From assembly GCF_001570525.1 (NCBI RefSeq), contig NZ_BBXC01000015.1:1-64000 (forward strand): a DNA stretch of 64,000 bases. The letters run 5' to 3'. Of this stretch, positions 40,576 through 49,858 are shown piece by piece; the first letter of the stretch is position 1, and the number at the start of each line of letters is the position of its first letter. The translations under genes were made by a program, and so were the position numbers. Below the pieces are notes generated by a model, which was not told the origin of the DNA, did no database searches, and saw only the letters and a program-made list of their open reading frames with translations. This stretch comes from Herbidospora sakaeratensis. GTDB lineage: Bacteria > Actinomycetota > Actinomycetes > Streptosporangiales > Streptosporangiaceae.

Positions 40576-43035
40576 ATGCCCTTCGACGAGGCCCGCTACG
40601 TGCGGGAGGTGCTCGATCCGGCCCGCGCGGCGGGCGCCCCGCCCGACGACCTGCTGGTCCGGTACGCCCTGGGCCACGACCTGGCCGACGTCGGCGACAC
40701 CGTCAAGGCCGTGCGGCAGTGCTGGCGGCGGCAGCGCGGCCAGCTGAAGTTCCGGCGGCTCGTCGACCGGCTCGAAGCCGACCACGCCCGGCTGGCCCCG
40801 ATCTTCGACGCGGCGGCGGGCGGCGACCTCGGGCCGCTGCGGGGCGCGCTGGCCGAGGCCGGGGAACGCGACCGCGCCCGGCGCGAGGAGGCGCGGCGGC
40901 GGCTCGACGACGCGGCCGGGCGGTTGCGGATGGTCACCCCCGAGGTGGCCGACGGCATCGCCCGCTCGACCGGCTGCGACCTGCGGCCGCTGGCGCGGGA
41001 GCTGGGCGTCGTCGTCCAGGAGCCCGAGGCGCTGGCGACCGTCCCGCCCTACGCCGCCTACGACCGGGTCCGCGACGCGCTCGACACGCTGGGGGTGCGC
41101 CACCTGGCCGCCTTCGTGCTCGGCGACGCCGGGCCCTATCGGGTGCTGCGGCCTGTGAGCCTGCCGCTCGCGGCGGTCGAGGCCGACTGGCGGCGGCGGA
41201 CCCGGGGCCCGTGGACGACGGCGGCCGACACGCTGCTGACCGCGCTGAAGTCCGACCCGGCGGCGCTGATCCGCCACGACCTGGTGACCCGGTTGCGCGA
41301 ACGGGTGCGCGAGCACCCCTACGACGACACCCTGCTCCGCTACGCCGTCGACGACCTGGGGCTCGAATCGGGCGAGGCGCGGCGGCTGGTGTTCGCGGTC
41401 CGGCAGGAGACCGGCGTCGCGGGCGGGCCGTCGGCGCGGCTGCGGGAGCTGGCCGACGCCGGGGAGATCCACGCCGCCGCCGACCTGGCCGCGACCCTGA
41501 CCGACCTCGACGGGCCCGCCGCCGAGCTGGCCGCCGAGATCCGCGCCCGGCTGGCCGCCGCCGAGGCGCTCCGCGACCGGGCGCTGGCCAGCCGCGACTC
41601 CGACGAGGCGTGGCTGGCGCTGGCCGACGCGCTCCGCCGGGTGCCCGACCTCCCGGGGGCGGCCGACCTCCAGAAGCGGCTGGCCCCGCTGCCCGCCGAG
41701 GACGTGACGGCCACGGCCGACGACGCGTCGGTGGTCGTGACGTGGCGGCCGTCGGGGTCGAAGGCGGGCGAAATATCGTACGAAATCCTGAGAAATGGCC
41801 TTCCCCTCGACGGCGGCGAGCCCTTCCGCGTGACCGCCCCCCCCCCGCCGATCGACGAACCGGTCGTCTACGCCGTGGTGGCCCGCCGGGGTTCGGCCGC
41901 CGCCCGCGCCGCCGCCGCGCCGCCCGTCACGGTGCGGCCCGAGGCCGCCGACGTGCGGGTGCGGGCCGGCGACGGCCTGGTCACCGGCGGCTGGACGCGG
42001 CCCGCCGGGGCGGCCGGGGTCGTGGTGACCCGCGACGGCACGCCGATCGAGATCGACGGCGACGGCTTCGCCGACCGGAGGGTGCGCAACGGCACCGGCT
42101 ACGTCTACCTGGTCAAAGCGGTCTATTCGGGTGGCGTGACGACGCCGGGCGTCCGGGCCCGCGCCACCCCGCACGCCCGGCCCGTGCCGGTCGGGGAGTT
42201 CACCGTCGAACCCGCGCCCGACGGGCAGGTGCTGCTGCGCTGCGCGCCGCCGCCCGCCGGTCACGTGGAGTTCCGGCTGCTGGAGACCGCTCCCCCGTGG
42301 CCCTACGGCACGACGGTCTCGCTCGCCGAGGCCCGCGCCACCGGCCGCGCCCTGGCTGTGTTGCCCGCGCCCGACGGACACCTGGTCAAGGCGGCGTCGG
42401 GGGTGCTGCTGGCGCTCACCGTGGCGGGCGACCTGGCCACGATCGGCGGCACCCGGGAGCACGTCAACCTGACCCCGCCGCGCTCGCTCACCGCCGAGCG
42501 CCTCGGCCGGGCCGTGCACGTCGGGCTCGACTGGCCGGCCGACGTGCCCGAGGTCGAGGTGGTGGTGAACGGGACGGCGACGCTGGTCAGCGCGGCGTCC
42601 TACCGGGCGCAGGGCGGGATCCGGCTGGACGTCCCCGAAGACGCGGCCGTCACCGTCGAGGTGGTGCCGACGGCGGTGGTGGGCGGGGTGCGGCTGCGCG
42701 GGCCGGGCCTGTCGCGGTCACTGGAGGCGGTCACGCCCGTGCGGTACGACCTCTCCCGGACGGGGCCGTTCTGGCGGCGGCGGCTGGTCGTCGAGGTCGA
42801 CGCCGAGCGGCCGGTCACGCTGGCCCGGCTGGTGCTGGTGCTGCGGCCGGGACGGGTGGAGCCGCTGTCGGAGGACCAGGGCGCCGTGCTGGCCGAGTGG
42901 ACCGGGGTGCGCACGCCCGCCCGGTTCGAGACGGCCGTGCCCCGGCGGGCGAAGCCGTACTGGCTGAAGTGCTTCGCTGGAGACGGCGTCGAGCTGATCG
43001 GCCCGCCGGTGCGGCGGCTCAAGGTGGGCTCATGA
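40576..43035 (+). CDS. 819-aa protein with helical N-terminus and Fn3-like repeats
   Basis: Not assigned to a family. Residues 1-~375 are Arg/Ala/Asp-rich helices, including a tetratricopeptide-like flavour (LWRRTRGPWTTAADTLLTALKSDP; DSDEAWLALADALRRVPDLPGAADLQ). From ~380 on there are several fibronectin-III-like beta domains (VTATADDASVVVTWRPS, ISYEILRNG, VVTRDGTPIEIDGDGFADR, GTGYVYLVKAVYSGGV). Cytoplasmic by sequence. Follows Hsp70 by 7 bp and overlaps the GTPase gene by 4 bp (ATGA), so clearly operonic. Could be an adaptor linking chaperone and GTPases, inferred only from position. Confidence 0.55.
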   Translation: MPFDEARYVREVLDPARAAGAPPDDLLVRYALGHDLADVGDTVKAVRQCWRRQRGQLKFRRLVDRLEADHARLAPIFDAAAGGDLGPLRGALAEAGERDRARREEARRRLDDAAGRLRMVTPEVADGIARSTGCDLRPLARELGVVVQEPEALATVPPYAAYDRVRDALDTLGVRHLAAFVLGDAGPYRVLRPVSLPLAAVEADWRRRTRGPWTTAADTLLTALKSDPAALIRHDLVTRLRERVREHPYDDTLLRYAVDDLGLESGEARRLVFAVRQETGVAGGPSARLRELADAGEIHAAADLAATLTDLDGPAAELAAEIRARLAAAEALRDRALASRDSDEAWLALADALRRVPDLPGAADLQKRLAPLPAEDVTATADDASVVVTWRPSGSKAGEISYEILRNGLPLDGGEPFRVTAPPPPIDEPVVYAVVARRGSAAARAAAAPPVTVRPEAADVRVRAGDGLVTGGWTRPAGAAGVVVTRDGTPIEIDGDGFADRRVRNGTGYVYLVKAVYSGGVTTPGVRARATPHARPVPVGEFTVEPAPDGQVLLRCAPPPAGHVEFRLLETAPPWPYGTTVSLAEARATGRALAVLPAPDGHLVKAASGVLLALTVAGDLATIGGTREHVNLTPPRSLTAERLGRAVHVGLDWPADVPEVEVVVNGTATLVSAASYRAQGGIRLDVPEDAAVTVEVVPTAVVGGVRLRGPGLSRSLEAVTPVRYDLSRTGPFWRRRLVVEVDAERPVTLARLVLVLRPGRVEPLSEDQGAVLAEWTGVRTPARFETAVPRRAKPYWLKCFAGDGVELIGPPVRRLKVGS

Positions 43036-44126
43036 TCACCTGTCCCTACTGCTTCGCCCGGGTGGCCGACGACCAGATCGCGTTCCGGTGCGCCGGCGGT
43101 TGCGACCCGGTGGCCGACGAGCTCCTCGGGAGGTTGCGGGGTGGCACTCCCCCGTCGTTGCCGCCGGCGTTCCAGGTGCGGCGGCCGGGCCGCCGGGCCG
43201 ACTGCCCCGCGTGCGGACGCGACACCGGGCGGCGGGTCTGCCCCGAGTGCCACAGCGGGCTGGCCGCCGAGTACTGCGCCAACCCCGGCCGGATCGTCGC
43301 CCTCGTCGGGGCGAAGGGCTCGGGCAAGAGCACCTACATCGCGGTGCTGCTGCACGAGCTGATGAACCGGGTGGGCGCGGAGCTCGACGCGTCGCTGGTG
43401 CCGTGCGACGACCGGACGATCGAACGTTACCGCCGCGACTTCGCCCGCCCCCTGTTCGGGGAGCACCGGCTGCTGCGGGCCACCCAGTCGGCGGTGACCG
43501 ACACCCTGCGCGACCCCCTCGTCTACCTGCTCACCCGGACCGTGAAGGGCCGGTTCCGCAGCCGCCGGGCCGCCCTGACGCTGGTGCTGTTCGACACGGC
43601 GGGCGAGGACCTGCGCAGCCGCGAGGTGACCGAACGGCACCTGCGCTACCTGCGGGCCTCCGACGCCGTGGTGTTCCTGGTCGACCCCGACTCGCTGCGG
43701 AAGCCGTCGGACGACCCGGACAGCGACCCGGTGAACGTGATCGCCCGGGTGACGGAGCTGCTGCGTACCGCAGATGGGCCATTGAAGATCCCCGTGGCGG
43801 TGGCGCTCAGCAAGGCCGACGCCCTGCGGCGGGAGACCGGCTCGGCGCTGCACCGGTCGCGCGTCCCGTCGGGGGCCTTCGACCTCGACGACCACGAGGG
43901 CGTGCACGAGCAGGTCCGGGCGCTGCTGGAGGGCTGGCAGGCCGGGGCGCTCGACCGCTACCTGCGGCAGAACTACGCCGACTTCGCGTTCTTCGCGTTG
44001 TCGTCGCTCGGCGAGGCGCCCGGGGAGGCCGAGGTCGGCCCCGGCGGCATCCGCCCCTATCGGGTGGAGGATCCGCTGTTGTGGCTCCTGCACCGGTTCA
44101 AGATGCTCGACGGCGTGCGGAGGTAG
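43032..44126 (+). CDS. Zinc-ribbon GTPase (double-GTPase cassette, DO-GTPase type)
   Basis: 364 aa. Two N-terminal zinc-binding clusters (CPYC near residue 4 with CAGGC, then CPACG...CPEC around residues 58-72). P-loop GAKGSGKST at G93-T101, G3 motif D188-T-A-G191, and a G4-like ALSKAD around residue 262. C-terminal helices end with LLWLLHRFKML. It resembles the first GTPase of two-GTPase/GAP1 cassettes described by comparative genomics as conflict (defence-like) systems. Overlaps the Fn3-like gene; the GAP1-like gene follows 3 bp later. Confidence 0.75.
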   Translation: MITCPYCFARVADDQIAFRCAGGCDPVADELLGRLRGGTPPSLPPAFQVRRPGRRADCPACGRDTGRRVCPECHSGLAAEYCANPGRIVALVGAKGSGKSTYIAVLLHELMNRVGAELDASLVPCDDRTIERYRRDFARPLFGEHRLLRATQSAVTDTLRDPLVYLLTRTVKGRFRSRRAALTLVLFDTAGEDLRSREVTERHLRYLRASDAVVFLVDPDSLRKPSDDPDSDPVNVIARVTELLRTADGPLKIPVAVALSKADALRRETGSALHRSRVPSGAFDLDDHEGVHEQVRALLEGWQAGALDRYLRQNYADFAFFALSSLGEAPGEAEVGPGGIRPYRVEDPLLWLLHRFKMLDGVRR

Positions 44127-44129
44127 GTC

Positions 44130-46307
44130 ATGGCCTGGCAGCTCCACTACACGTCGGCCGAATCGGGGCCCTCGGGCCGTTCGGGGTTCCAGGTGACCGC
44201 CGAGACCCCCGGCCTGCCGCCCGTGCTGCGGGAGCGCAGCGCGCCCTACCTGGTCTACCAGCCCCCGCCCGACGCGCCGCTCGCCCCGACGCCCGCCGAG
44301 ATCGCCGCGCTGCCGGTGTCGATGGCCTACGGGGGCGGGATGCTCGCCCGGTGCGTCTACCTGGGCCAGGACTATTCGGGACGGTACGGGAACTTCCTGG
44401 CGCACGCCGTGCTGCCGGGCGAGGGGGAACTGGTCGGGCTGCGGCCGATCGAGTTCTGGGAGGCCTCATGGTGGGCCTCCGCGCCTTCCGGCTCCTTCGA
44501 ACTGCCCGTGCTGGAGCCGTCCGCCGGGCCATACCTCGACCCCGAGGGGCTGGTGGCGTGGCTGGCCGCGCTCGGCCCCGACGCCTACGTGCGGCTCGGC
44601 GGGCTGCTGGAGGCGGTGCGGCTGTTCCTCGCCCGGGGGCACGGGCGGCTGGTGCTGGTCAGCGCCGACGTGACCGAGGTCGTGCGGTGGATCGCGGTCG
44701 TCTCCTTCTCGTTGCCGTGGGCGTCGGCGATCCGGTTGTCGTTCGTGACGTACACGGCCGACCCGGCCTCCTCGGGCCAGGTCATCGCCGGGACCACCCC
44801 CGACGTGTGGATCCCGCCCGACGTCGACGCGACCGTCGTGCGGCTCGACGAACCGGCCGCGCCGGTGCGGACCGGGCGGTTCGCCGGGACGGTCGCCGGG
44901 TTCTGGCGGCGCGGCGACCTCGACGGGCTCGACGCGCTCGGCGAACTGGGCGACGACCCCGAGACGGCGGCGGCGCTGCTGGCGCTCTGCCGGGGCGACC
45001 ACACGGTCTCCCCCGAGGAGCAGACCGCCGTCGCCCGGCTCTCCGCGGGCGGCCTGCCCGACTGGGCGTGGCAGCGGCTGGCGTCCCAGGCCGGGCTGCT
45101 GACCTACGACCTGGCCGCCGCGGTGGCCGTGCACGCCGCCGAGGGCGCGGCCCGGTGCGTGTCGCTCGCCCTGCGCGACCCGGCACTGCCCCTTCCGGTA
45201 CGGCTCCCGCCCCCCGGCCACGCCTCCGCGCTCGGCGCCGAGGCCACCACCGCGTTGCGGCAGGCCGTCACCCCCGCCCAGGTGGCCGGGATCGTACGGG
45301 TGGCCGACGCCTGCGACCTGCCCGTCGACGCGGCCGAGGTGGAGTCGGCGGCGGCGCGCGCCGTGCCGGGCAACCAGGAGGAGGCCGCCGCCGAACTGGC
45401 CCGCGTGCCCGCGACCTGGCGCGAGGCGATGACCGCCGGGTACGTGGCCGGGCTGGAGGCCGCACCCGGCGAGGTGGGCGCCACCCTGTGCGGCCTGCTC
45501 GCCGGAGCCCGCCGCGACTGGCGGCGCGCCCCCCGCACGGGCGTGGCGGTGCTGCGCTGGCAGACCCTCCACGGCGGCCGCGACCGCGTCGAGACGACGG
45601 CCGAACTGATGGACCGCGCCTTCGACGGCTTCCGCGAACAGGCCCTCCCGTCGTTGTGGACCACCCAGCCGACCCCCGGCGAGATCGGCCGCCTGGTCGA
45701 CCTGCTCGGCCCCCGCATGGACGCCAGCCCGACCCTGGGCGAACTCCCCGGCCGCGCGTTCGTCAAGGCGGGCCTGGCCAGCGGCGAGGCCCTGGCCCTG
45801 GCCGAACGCGTGCGCGACGGCCTGCCCGGCTTCCCCGCCGACGACGCCGAGGCGACCCTGATCGCCGCCCGCCTGCCCTCGGCCCCCACCCCTGTGGAGG
45901 CGGCGAGCGCGATCGACCGCCTGACCGACCTCACCCGCGAGGGCAACGCCGAACTCGCCGAACTCACCCGGGCGACGGCCGCCAAGGTGCTGGCCACCCG
46001 CGACCCCCGCTTCCGCTCGACGGTCGCCAAGGCCGTCACCGACGCGACCCGCCGCTGGCTGATCCCCGAATGGCTCAAACCCCGCCGCAACCGCGACCAG
46101 CAGATGGCCCTGCTGGAGATCGCGATCAGGATGCGCGTCGCCGGGGTGATCGAACCCCGCCTGGACGCCTGGGCCCGCTCGGAGGTCAACAACTGGGGCC
46201 GCTTCGGCTCGATGGAGGCCCGCTTCAAACAGGACGCCGAACTGGCCGCCGGCCTGAAGGAACTGGCCGGCCAGCGGAGACGGCTGTTCGGGCGCGGAGA
46301 ACGGTAG
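44130..46307 (+). CDS. GAP1-like GTPase-associated protein
   Basis: 725 aa. The N-terminal ~150 residues (AWQLHYTSAESGPSGRSGFQ; LARCVYLGQDYSGRYGNFLAHAV; IEFWEASWW) match my memory of the GAP1-N2 type domain, followed by a helical middle domain (LVLVSADVTEVVRWIAVVSFSLPW...) and an Arg/Ala-rich helical C-terminus like GAP1-M/GAP1-C. These proteins are found almost only with paired GTPases in bacteria, and their biochemical role is undetermined. It lies directly between the two GTPase genes, with its stop abutting the next start. Confidence 0.72.
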   Translation: MAWQLHYTSAESGPSGRSGFQVTAETPGLPPVLRERSAPYLVYQPPPDAPLAPTPAEIAALPVSMAYGGGMLARCVYLGQDYSGRYGNFLAHAVLPGEGELVGLRPIEFWEASWWASAPSGSFELPVLEPSAGPYLDPEGLVAWLAALGPDAYVRLGGLLEAVRLFLARGHGRLVLVSADVTEVVRWIAVVSFSLPWASAIRLSFVTYTADPASSGQVIAGTTPDVWIPPDVDATVVRLDEPAAPVRTGRFAGTVAGFWRRGDLDGLDALGELGDDPETAAALLALCRGDHTVSPEEQTAVARLSAGGLPDWAWQRLASQAGLLTYDLAAAVAVHAAEGAARCVSLALRDPALPLPVRLPPPGHASALGAEATTALRQAVTPAQVAGIVRVADACDLPVDAAEVESAAARAVPGNQEEAAAELARVPATWREAMTAGYVAGLEAAPGEVGATLCGLLAGARRDWRRAPRTGVAVLRWQTLHGGRDRVETTAELMDRAFDGFREQALPSLWTTQPTPGEIGRLVDLLGPRMDASPTLGELPGRAFVKAGLASGEALALAERVRDGLPGFPADDAEATLIAARLPSAPTPVEAASAIDRLTDLTREGNAELAELTRATAAKVLATRDPRFRSTVAKAVTDATRRWLIPEWLKPRRNRDQQMALLEIAIRMRVAGVIEPRLDAWARSEVNNWGRFGSMEARFKQDAELAAGLKELAGQRRRLFGRGER

Positions 46308-47930
46308 ATGTGGTGGCTCGTCCTGGCCGGCTTCTGGCTCGTCGCCATGTGGGCGGCCTTCGTGTTCGTCTTCCCGGTGCTCTTCGCGGCGACCGTGGTG
46401 GTGGCGGTGCTGGGGGCGCTGGCGGCGTACTTCACGACGGCGGCCCACGTCCTGCTCCCCGACCAGGGGGTGCGCGGCCCGCCTGAGGGAGCCGAACCCG
46501 CCTACCGCCACTACCTGGTCTCGCAGGTCTGGCACGACTGGTGGGCGGTCCTGGCCGGCGCGGTGCCCGTCGTCGACGGGCGGGTCCGGCGGGTCGTCCG
46601 CGCGCTGACCAAACTGCTGATGTCGGACGAGCGCCGCTACGTGCTCTTCCCCATCTGGCTCGCCGTGATGGCCGGCCTGATCGCGGCGCTGCTGCCGCTG
46701 AGCGTGGTGGCCCTGCTGGTCACGGCGGCCTACCTGGTGACGGTGGTGGCCGGCCTGCTGGCCTGGCTGGCCTTCGTGGGCGTGCTGCGCGGGGTCGAGC
46801 AGTCGGTGATGCTGCTGCGGCGCATCCTGCAGGCGTGCCCCTATCCCGGCTGCTACGCCCGCATCGACCGGCCGATCTACGCCTGCCCGTCGTGCGGGGC
46901 CCAGCACCGGGCCCTGCGCCCCGACCGGAACGGCGCGTTCCGGCACGTCTGCCGGTGCGGCGCCCGGCTGCCCACCACGATCCTGCTCGGCCGCCACCGG
47001 GTGCGGGCGCTGTGCCCCCACTGCGGGCGGACGCTGCCCGGGAAGATCGGCAAGGTCCGCGTCGAGCCCGTTCCGCTGGTGGGCGGCCCCGACGCGGGCA
47101 AGACGACCTTCCTCGCGGTGGCCGTCGAGGCGCTGCGCGAGACCTCCGGGGCTCGGTTCGTGGATGAGGGGGACGCGCAGACCTTCCTCCGCCTGCGCCA
47201 CCAGCTGGCGGCCGGGACGATGACCAAGACGGGCACCCAGCTGCCGAAGGCGGTCATCCTCGACGTGTCGGCCCGGATCCTCTACCTGTTCGACCCTTCC
47301 GGGGAGCACTACACGGGGGCCAGCCGGGTGGAGGCCATGGGATACCTCGCGCACGGCGAGGCGATGGTGCTGCTGATCGACCCGTTCGCGCTGCCGGCCG
47401 TCCAGGACAGCCTCGTTCCCGCCGATCGGGAGCTGCTGGCGGCGGGGGGTGTGGTGCCCTCACGGGAGGACCCGGCCGACACGGTCCACCGGGTCCGCAA
47501 CGAACTCTCCTCCCGGGCGGACGGGGGGCGTCAACGGCGGATCGCGGTGGTGGTGACCAAGGGGGACCTCCTGGAGAGGACCACCACCGGGCAGGGAGCC
47601 GGCGACGACCCGCAGGCGTGGCTGACGACGATGGGGATGGGAAACCTGGTCCGGGACCTGGCGAACCGGGGGTCGGAGGTGCGCTACACGACGTCGGGCC
47701 TGCCGCCGAAGACGGACGAGATCGCGGGACTGGTGACGTGGCTGACCGGGCTGAACGGCGAGCGGAAGGCCGAACGGGCGGCCGGGGAGCCGTGGCGGCC
47801 GCATGCCAGGGCCAAGGGGCGTCCGCCGCTGAGCTACACGGTGGTGCGGCGGCTGCTGTTCACGGCGAGCGCGCTGCTGAGCGCGGGCGCGGTGGCCGCC
47901 GCGATCCTCTGGTTCACCACCAGAACATGA
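46308..47930 (+). CDS. Membrane-anchored zinc-ribbon GTPase (second GTPase of the cassette)
   Basis: 540 aa. Two transmembrane helices at residues ~1-45, two more at ~118-165, then two zinc ribbons (CPYPGCYAR...CPSCGAQ and CRCGAR...CPHCGRT, residues ~180-250), a GTPase domain with P-loop G259-GPDAGKTT267 and a G4-like VVVTKGDL around residue 422, and a final transmembrane helix near residues 512-535. The membrane anchoring implies the cassette acts at the cell envelope. It starts with no gap after the GAP1-like gene. Confidence 0.78.
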   Translation: MWWLVLAGFWLVAMWAAFVFVFPVLFAATVVVAVLGALAAYFTTAAHVLLPDQGVRGPPEGAEPAYRHYLVSQVWHDWWAVLAGAVPVVDGRVRRVVRALTKLLMSDERRYVLFPIWLAVMAGLIAALLPLSVVALLVTAAYLVTVVAGLLAWLAFVGVLRGVEQSVMLLRRILQACPYPGCYARIDRPIYACPSCGAQHRALRPDRNGAFRHVCRCGARLPTTILLGRHRVRALCPHCGRTLPGKIGKVRVEPVPLVGGPDAGKTTFLAVAVEALRETSGARFVDEGDAQTFLRLRHQLAAGTMTKTGTQLPKAVILDVSARILYLFDPSGEHYTGASRVEAMGYLAHGEAMVLLIDPFALPAVQDSLVPADRELLAAGGVVPSREDPADTVHRVRNELSSRADGGRQRRIAVVVTKGDLLERTTTGQGAGDDPQAWLTTMGMGNLVRDLANRGSEVRYTTSGLPPKTDEIAGLVTWLTGLNGERKAERAAGEPWRPHARAKGRPPLSYTVVRRLLFTASALLSAGAVAAAILWFTTRT

Positions 47931-47934
47931 TCGA

Positions 47935-48813
47935 ATGGCGGGGATGTCCCCTTCCCTCGCCCACGCCTCCCTGCTCGGCCTCGCCCTCGGCGACGCCTTC
48001 GGCTCCCAGTTCTTCGTCCCCGCCAACCGCCCCCACCTGTCCGCCCGCACGCTCCCCCCGTCCCCCTGGCAGTGGACGGACGACACCGAGATGGCCTGCT
48101 CGGTCCACGACGTCCTGACCAGGAGAGGCGCCGTCGACCAGGACGACCTCGCGCACGCCTTCGCCGCCCGCCACGACTTCGACCGCGGCTACGGCCCCGC
48201 CACCAACCGGCTGCTCCGTCTGGTCAGGGAGGGCGGCGACTGGCGCGAGCTCGCCACCGGCCTGTTCGGCGGGACGGGTTCGTGGGGCAACGGCGCCGCG
48301 ATGCGGGTCGCCCCGCTCGGCGCCTGGTTCGCCGGCGACCCGGCCAGGGCCGCCGCGGAGGCGGCGTTGTCGGCCGAGGTCACCCACGCCCACCCGGAGG
48401 CGGTCGCGGGCGCGGTCGCCGTGGCCGTCGCGGCGGCGCTCGACCCGTCGCTCCCGCCGGGCCGGTTCCTCGACCAGGTCTTGGCGCACGTCCCGCCGGG
48501 CCTGGTCCGCGACGGCCTCACCGAAGCCCGGCAGTTGCTCACGATCGGCGACCCGGGCCTGGCCGCCCGCATGCTCGGCAACGGACGCCGGGTGACCGCG
48601 CACGACACGGTCCCGTTCACGTTGTGGGTCGCGGCCCGCGAACGCGGCGACTTCGAGAAGGCCATGTGGACGACGGCCTCGGCGGGCGGCGACGTCGACA
48701 CGACGTGCGCGATCGTCGGCGGCATCGTCGCGGCCGCGCCCCAGGTCACCCTGCCGGCCGAGTGGACGAGCCGCCGAGAACCGCTGCCCGCCTGGTCACG
48801 GTCGCCTGGCTAG
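47935..48813 (+). CDS. ADP-ribosylglycohydrolase (ARH/DraG family)
   Basis: 292 aa. Metal-site motifs WTDDTEM near residue 44, GNGAAMR near residue 119 and GGDVDTTCAIVGGI near residue 250 define the ADP-ribosyl-acceptor hydrolase family, which removes ADP-ribose from proteins, nucleic acids or metabolites. The start (47935, or ATG 47944) is 4-13 bp after the membrane GTPase stop, so it is part of the same transcription unit. Possible role: reversing ADP-ribosylation of a component of the GTPase/Hsp70 cassette (inference). No nitrogenase genes are present, arguing against a classical DraG role. Confidence 0.85.
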   Translation: MAGMSPSLAHASLLGLALGDAFGSQFFVPANRPHLSARTLPPSPWQWTDDTEMACSVHDVLTRRGAVDQDDLAHAFAARHDFDRGYGPATNRLLRLVREGGDWRELATGLFGGTGSWGNGAAMRVAPLGAWFAGDPARAAAEAALSAEVTHAHPEAVAGAVAVAVAAALDPSLPPGRFLDQVLAHVPPGLVRDGLTEARQLLTIGDPGLAARMLGNGRRVTAHDTVPFTLWVAARERGDFEKAMWTTASAGGDVDTTCAIVGGIVAAAPQVTLPAEWTSRREPLPAWSRSPG

Positions 48814-48822
48814 GCTGGGGAA
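48811..48822 (+). promoter_or_regulatory. Leaderless -10 element before the TPR pseudogene
   Basis: TAGGCT at 48811-48816 (overlapping the preceding stop codon) ends 6 nt before the ATG at 48823. Confidence 0.45.
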
Positions 48823-49858
48823 ATGGAGTACGACTTAGTGGCCGAATCGTGCGAACGACAAGACTTCGATCAGGCTCGCGCCACAGTGGACGCCCTGATG
48901 GAGAAGCACCCCCCGTCCTCCCCTCCGCGCACGTCCACATTCTCCAGGGCGAACCCCGCGCCGCCCGCGAGGCGATCGACCGGGCGCTGATCGTCTCCCC
49001 GGAGCTGCGGGCCGACCACCTCGCCCTGGCCTCCCGGATGTTCCGCCTCCTCGGCGACGTCACCCAGGCCATCTCCCACGGACGGCGCGCGGTCGGCCTC
49101 GACCCCGACGACCCGATGGCCAACCAGGCGCTCGCGAAGGCCTACGCCGCGGACCCCGACCGCGATCTGCTGCTCGAAGCGGAGCACCACGCCGCGAAGG
49201 CGGCCGAGCCGGTGCCCGACGAGCCGGTGGAGAAGCGTCGCCCCTGGACGGCGGACGGCCGTCGTCCTCACGTTGATCTACATTCCCGTCACGAAGTGGC
49301 TGGGCGGCCTGATCGAGGACCTGCTGGGAATCGACCGGTCCCCGGACCGGTCTCCCGTGGCGGGGATCGTGATCATCGTGGCGGTGACGGCGGCCGGGGT
49401 CTGGGCCTTCCGGGCGGTCCGGATCCGGCGCGGCGGCGACAGAGTCGGCGCCGCCGTCCAGCGCTGGCGGGCCGTGTCCCGCGAGCTCCAGCTCACACTC
49501 CCCGGCCGGTTCACCGGCTCGGCGAAGGGGCCGGCGGCCTGGCTCTGCCTCCTGCCCTTCGCCGCCACGATGTGGCTCGGCTTCCCGGTGCTGGACGAAG
49601 GGCTGCCGCCCTCCCCGGGGGGCGGCGGCCGCCGCCGGGGGCGTCGTCGCCGCTCTGGGCCTGGTCCTCTGGCTGGTCGTGCGCTGGTGGCTCGGCCCCG
49701 GGCAGACCTGGCGGTTGCTCACGGCCGGCTGGACGATACGCGTCTACCTGCCGATCGCCGCCGGCCTGATGCTGACCGCCATCGTGATGGCGGCCGCCCG
49801 GGTGACGAGCGAACACGCCTGGCTCGTCGTCACCCGGCGTCAGAGGACCGGCAGGTAG
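48823..49858 (+). pseudogene. TPR-plus-membrane protein gene with three frameshifts
   Basis: Reading across three frames gives one sensible protein (~345 aa): a TPR-like start (ESCERQDFDQARATVDALMEKHP), then HVHILQGEPRAAREAIDRAL and two further TPR-like helix pairs, then transmembrane segments (VVLTLIYIPVTKWL; GIVIIVAVTAAGVWAF; AALGLVLWLVVRWW; AAGLMLTAIVMAAA) ending VTRRQRTGR. Frame changes fall near a C6 run at 48909-48914, near 49235-49260 and at a C4G6 run at 49613-49622. Either a decaying gene or sequencing errors. Resembles TPR proteins of streptomycete genomes in general layout only. The tail overlaps the convergent glnA2 gene by 19 bp. Confidence 0.65.

Noticed and set aside
44466-47354. 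962-codon open frame antisense to the GAP1-like and membrane GTPase genes
   Set aside because: Shadow frame; the plus strand shows P-loop, zinc ribbons and tight operon spacing.
47935-48813. ADP-ribosylglycohydrolase as DraG of nitrogen fixation
   Set aside because: No draT or nif genes are present; operon context is the GTPase cassette.
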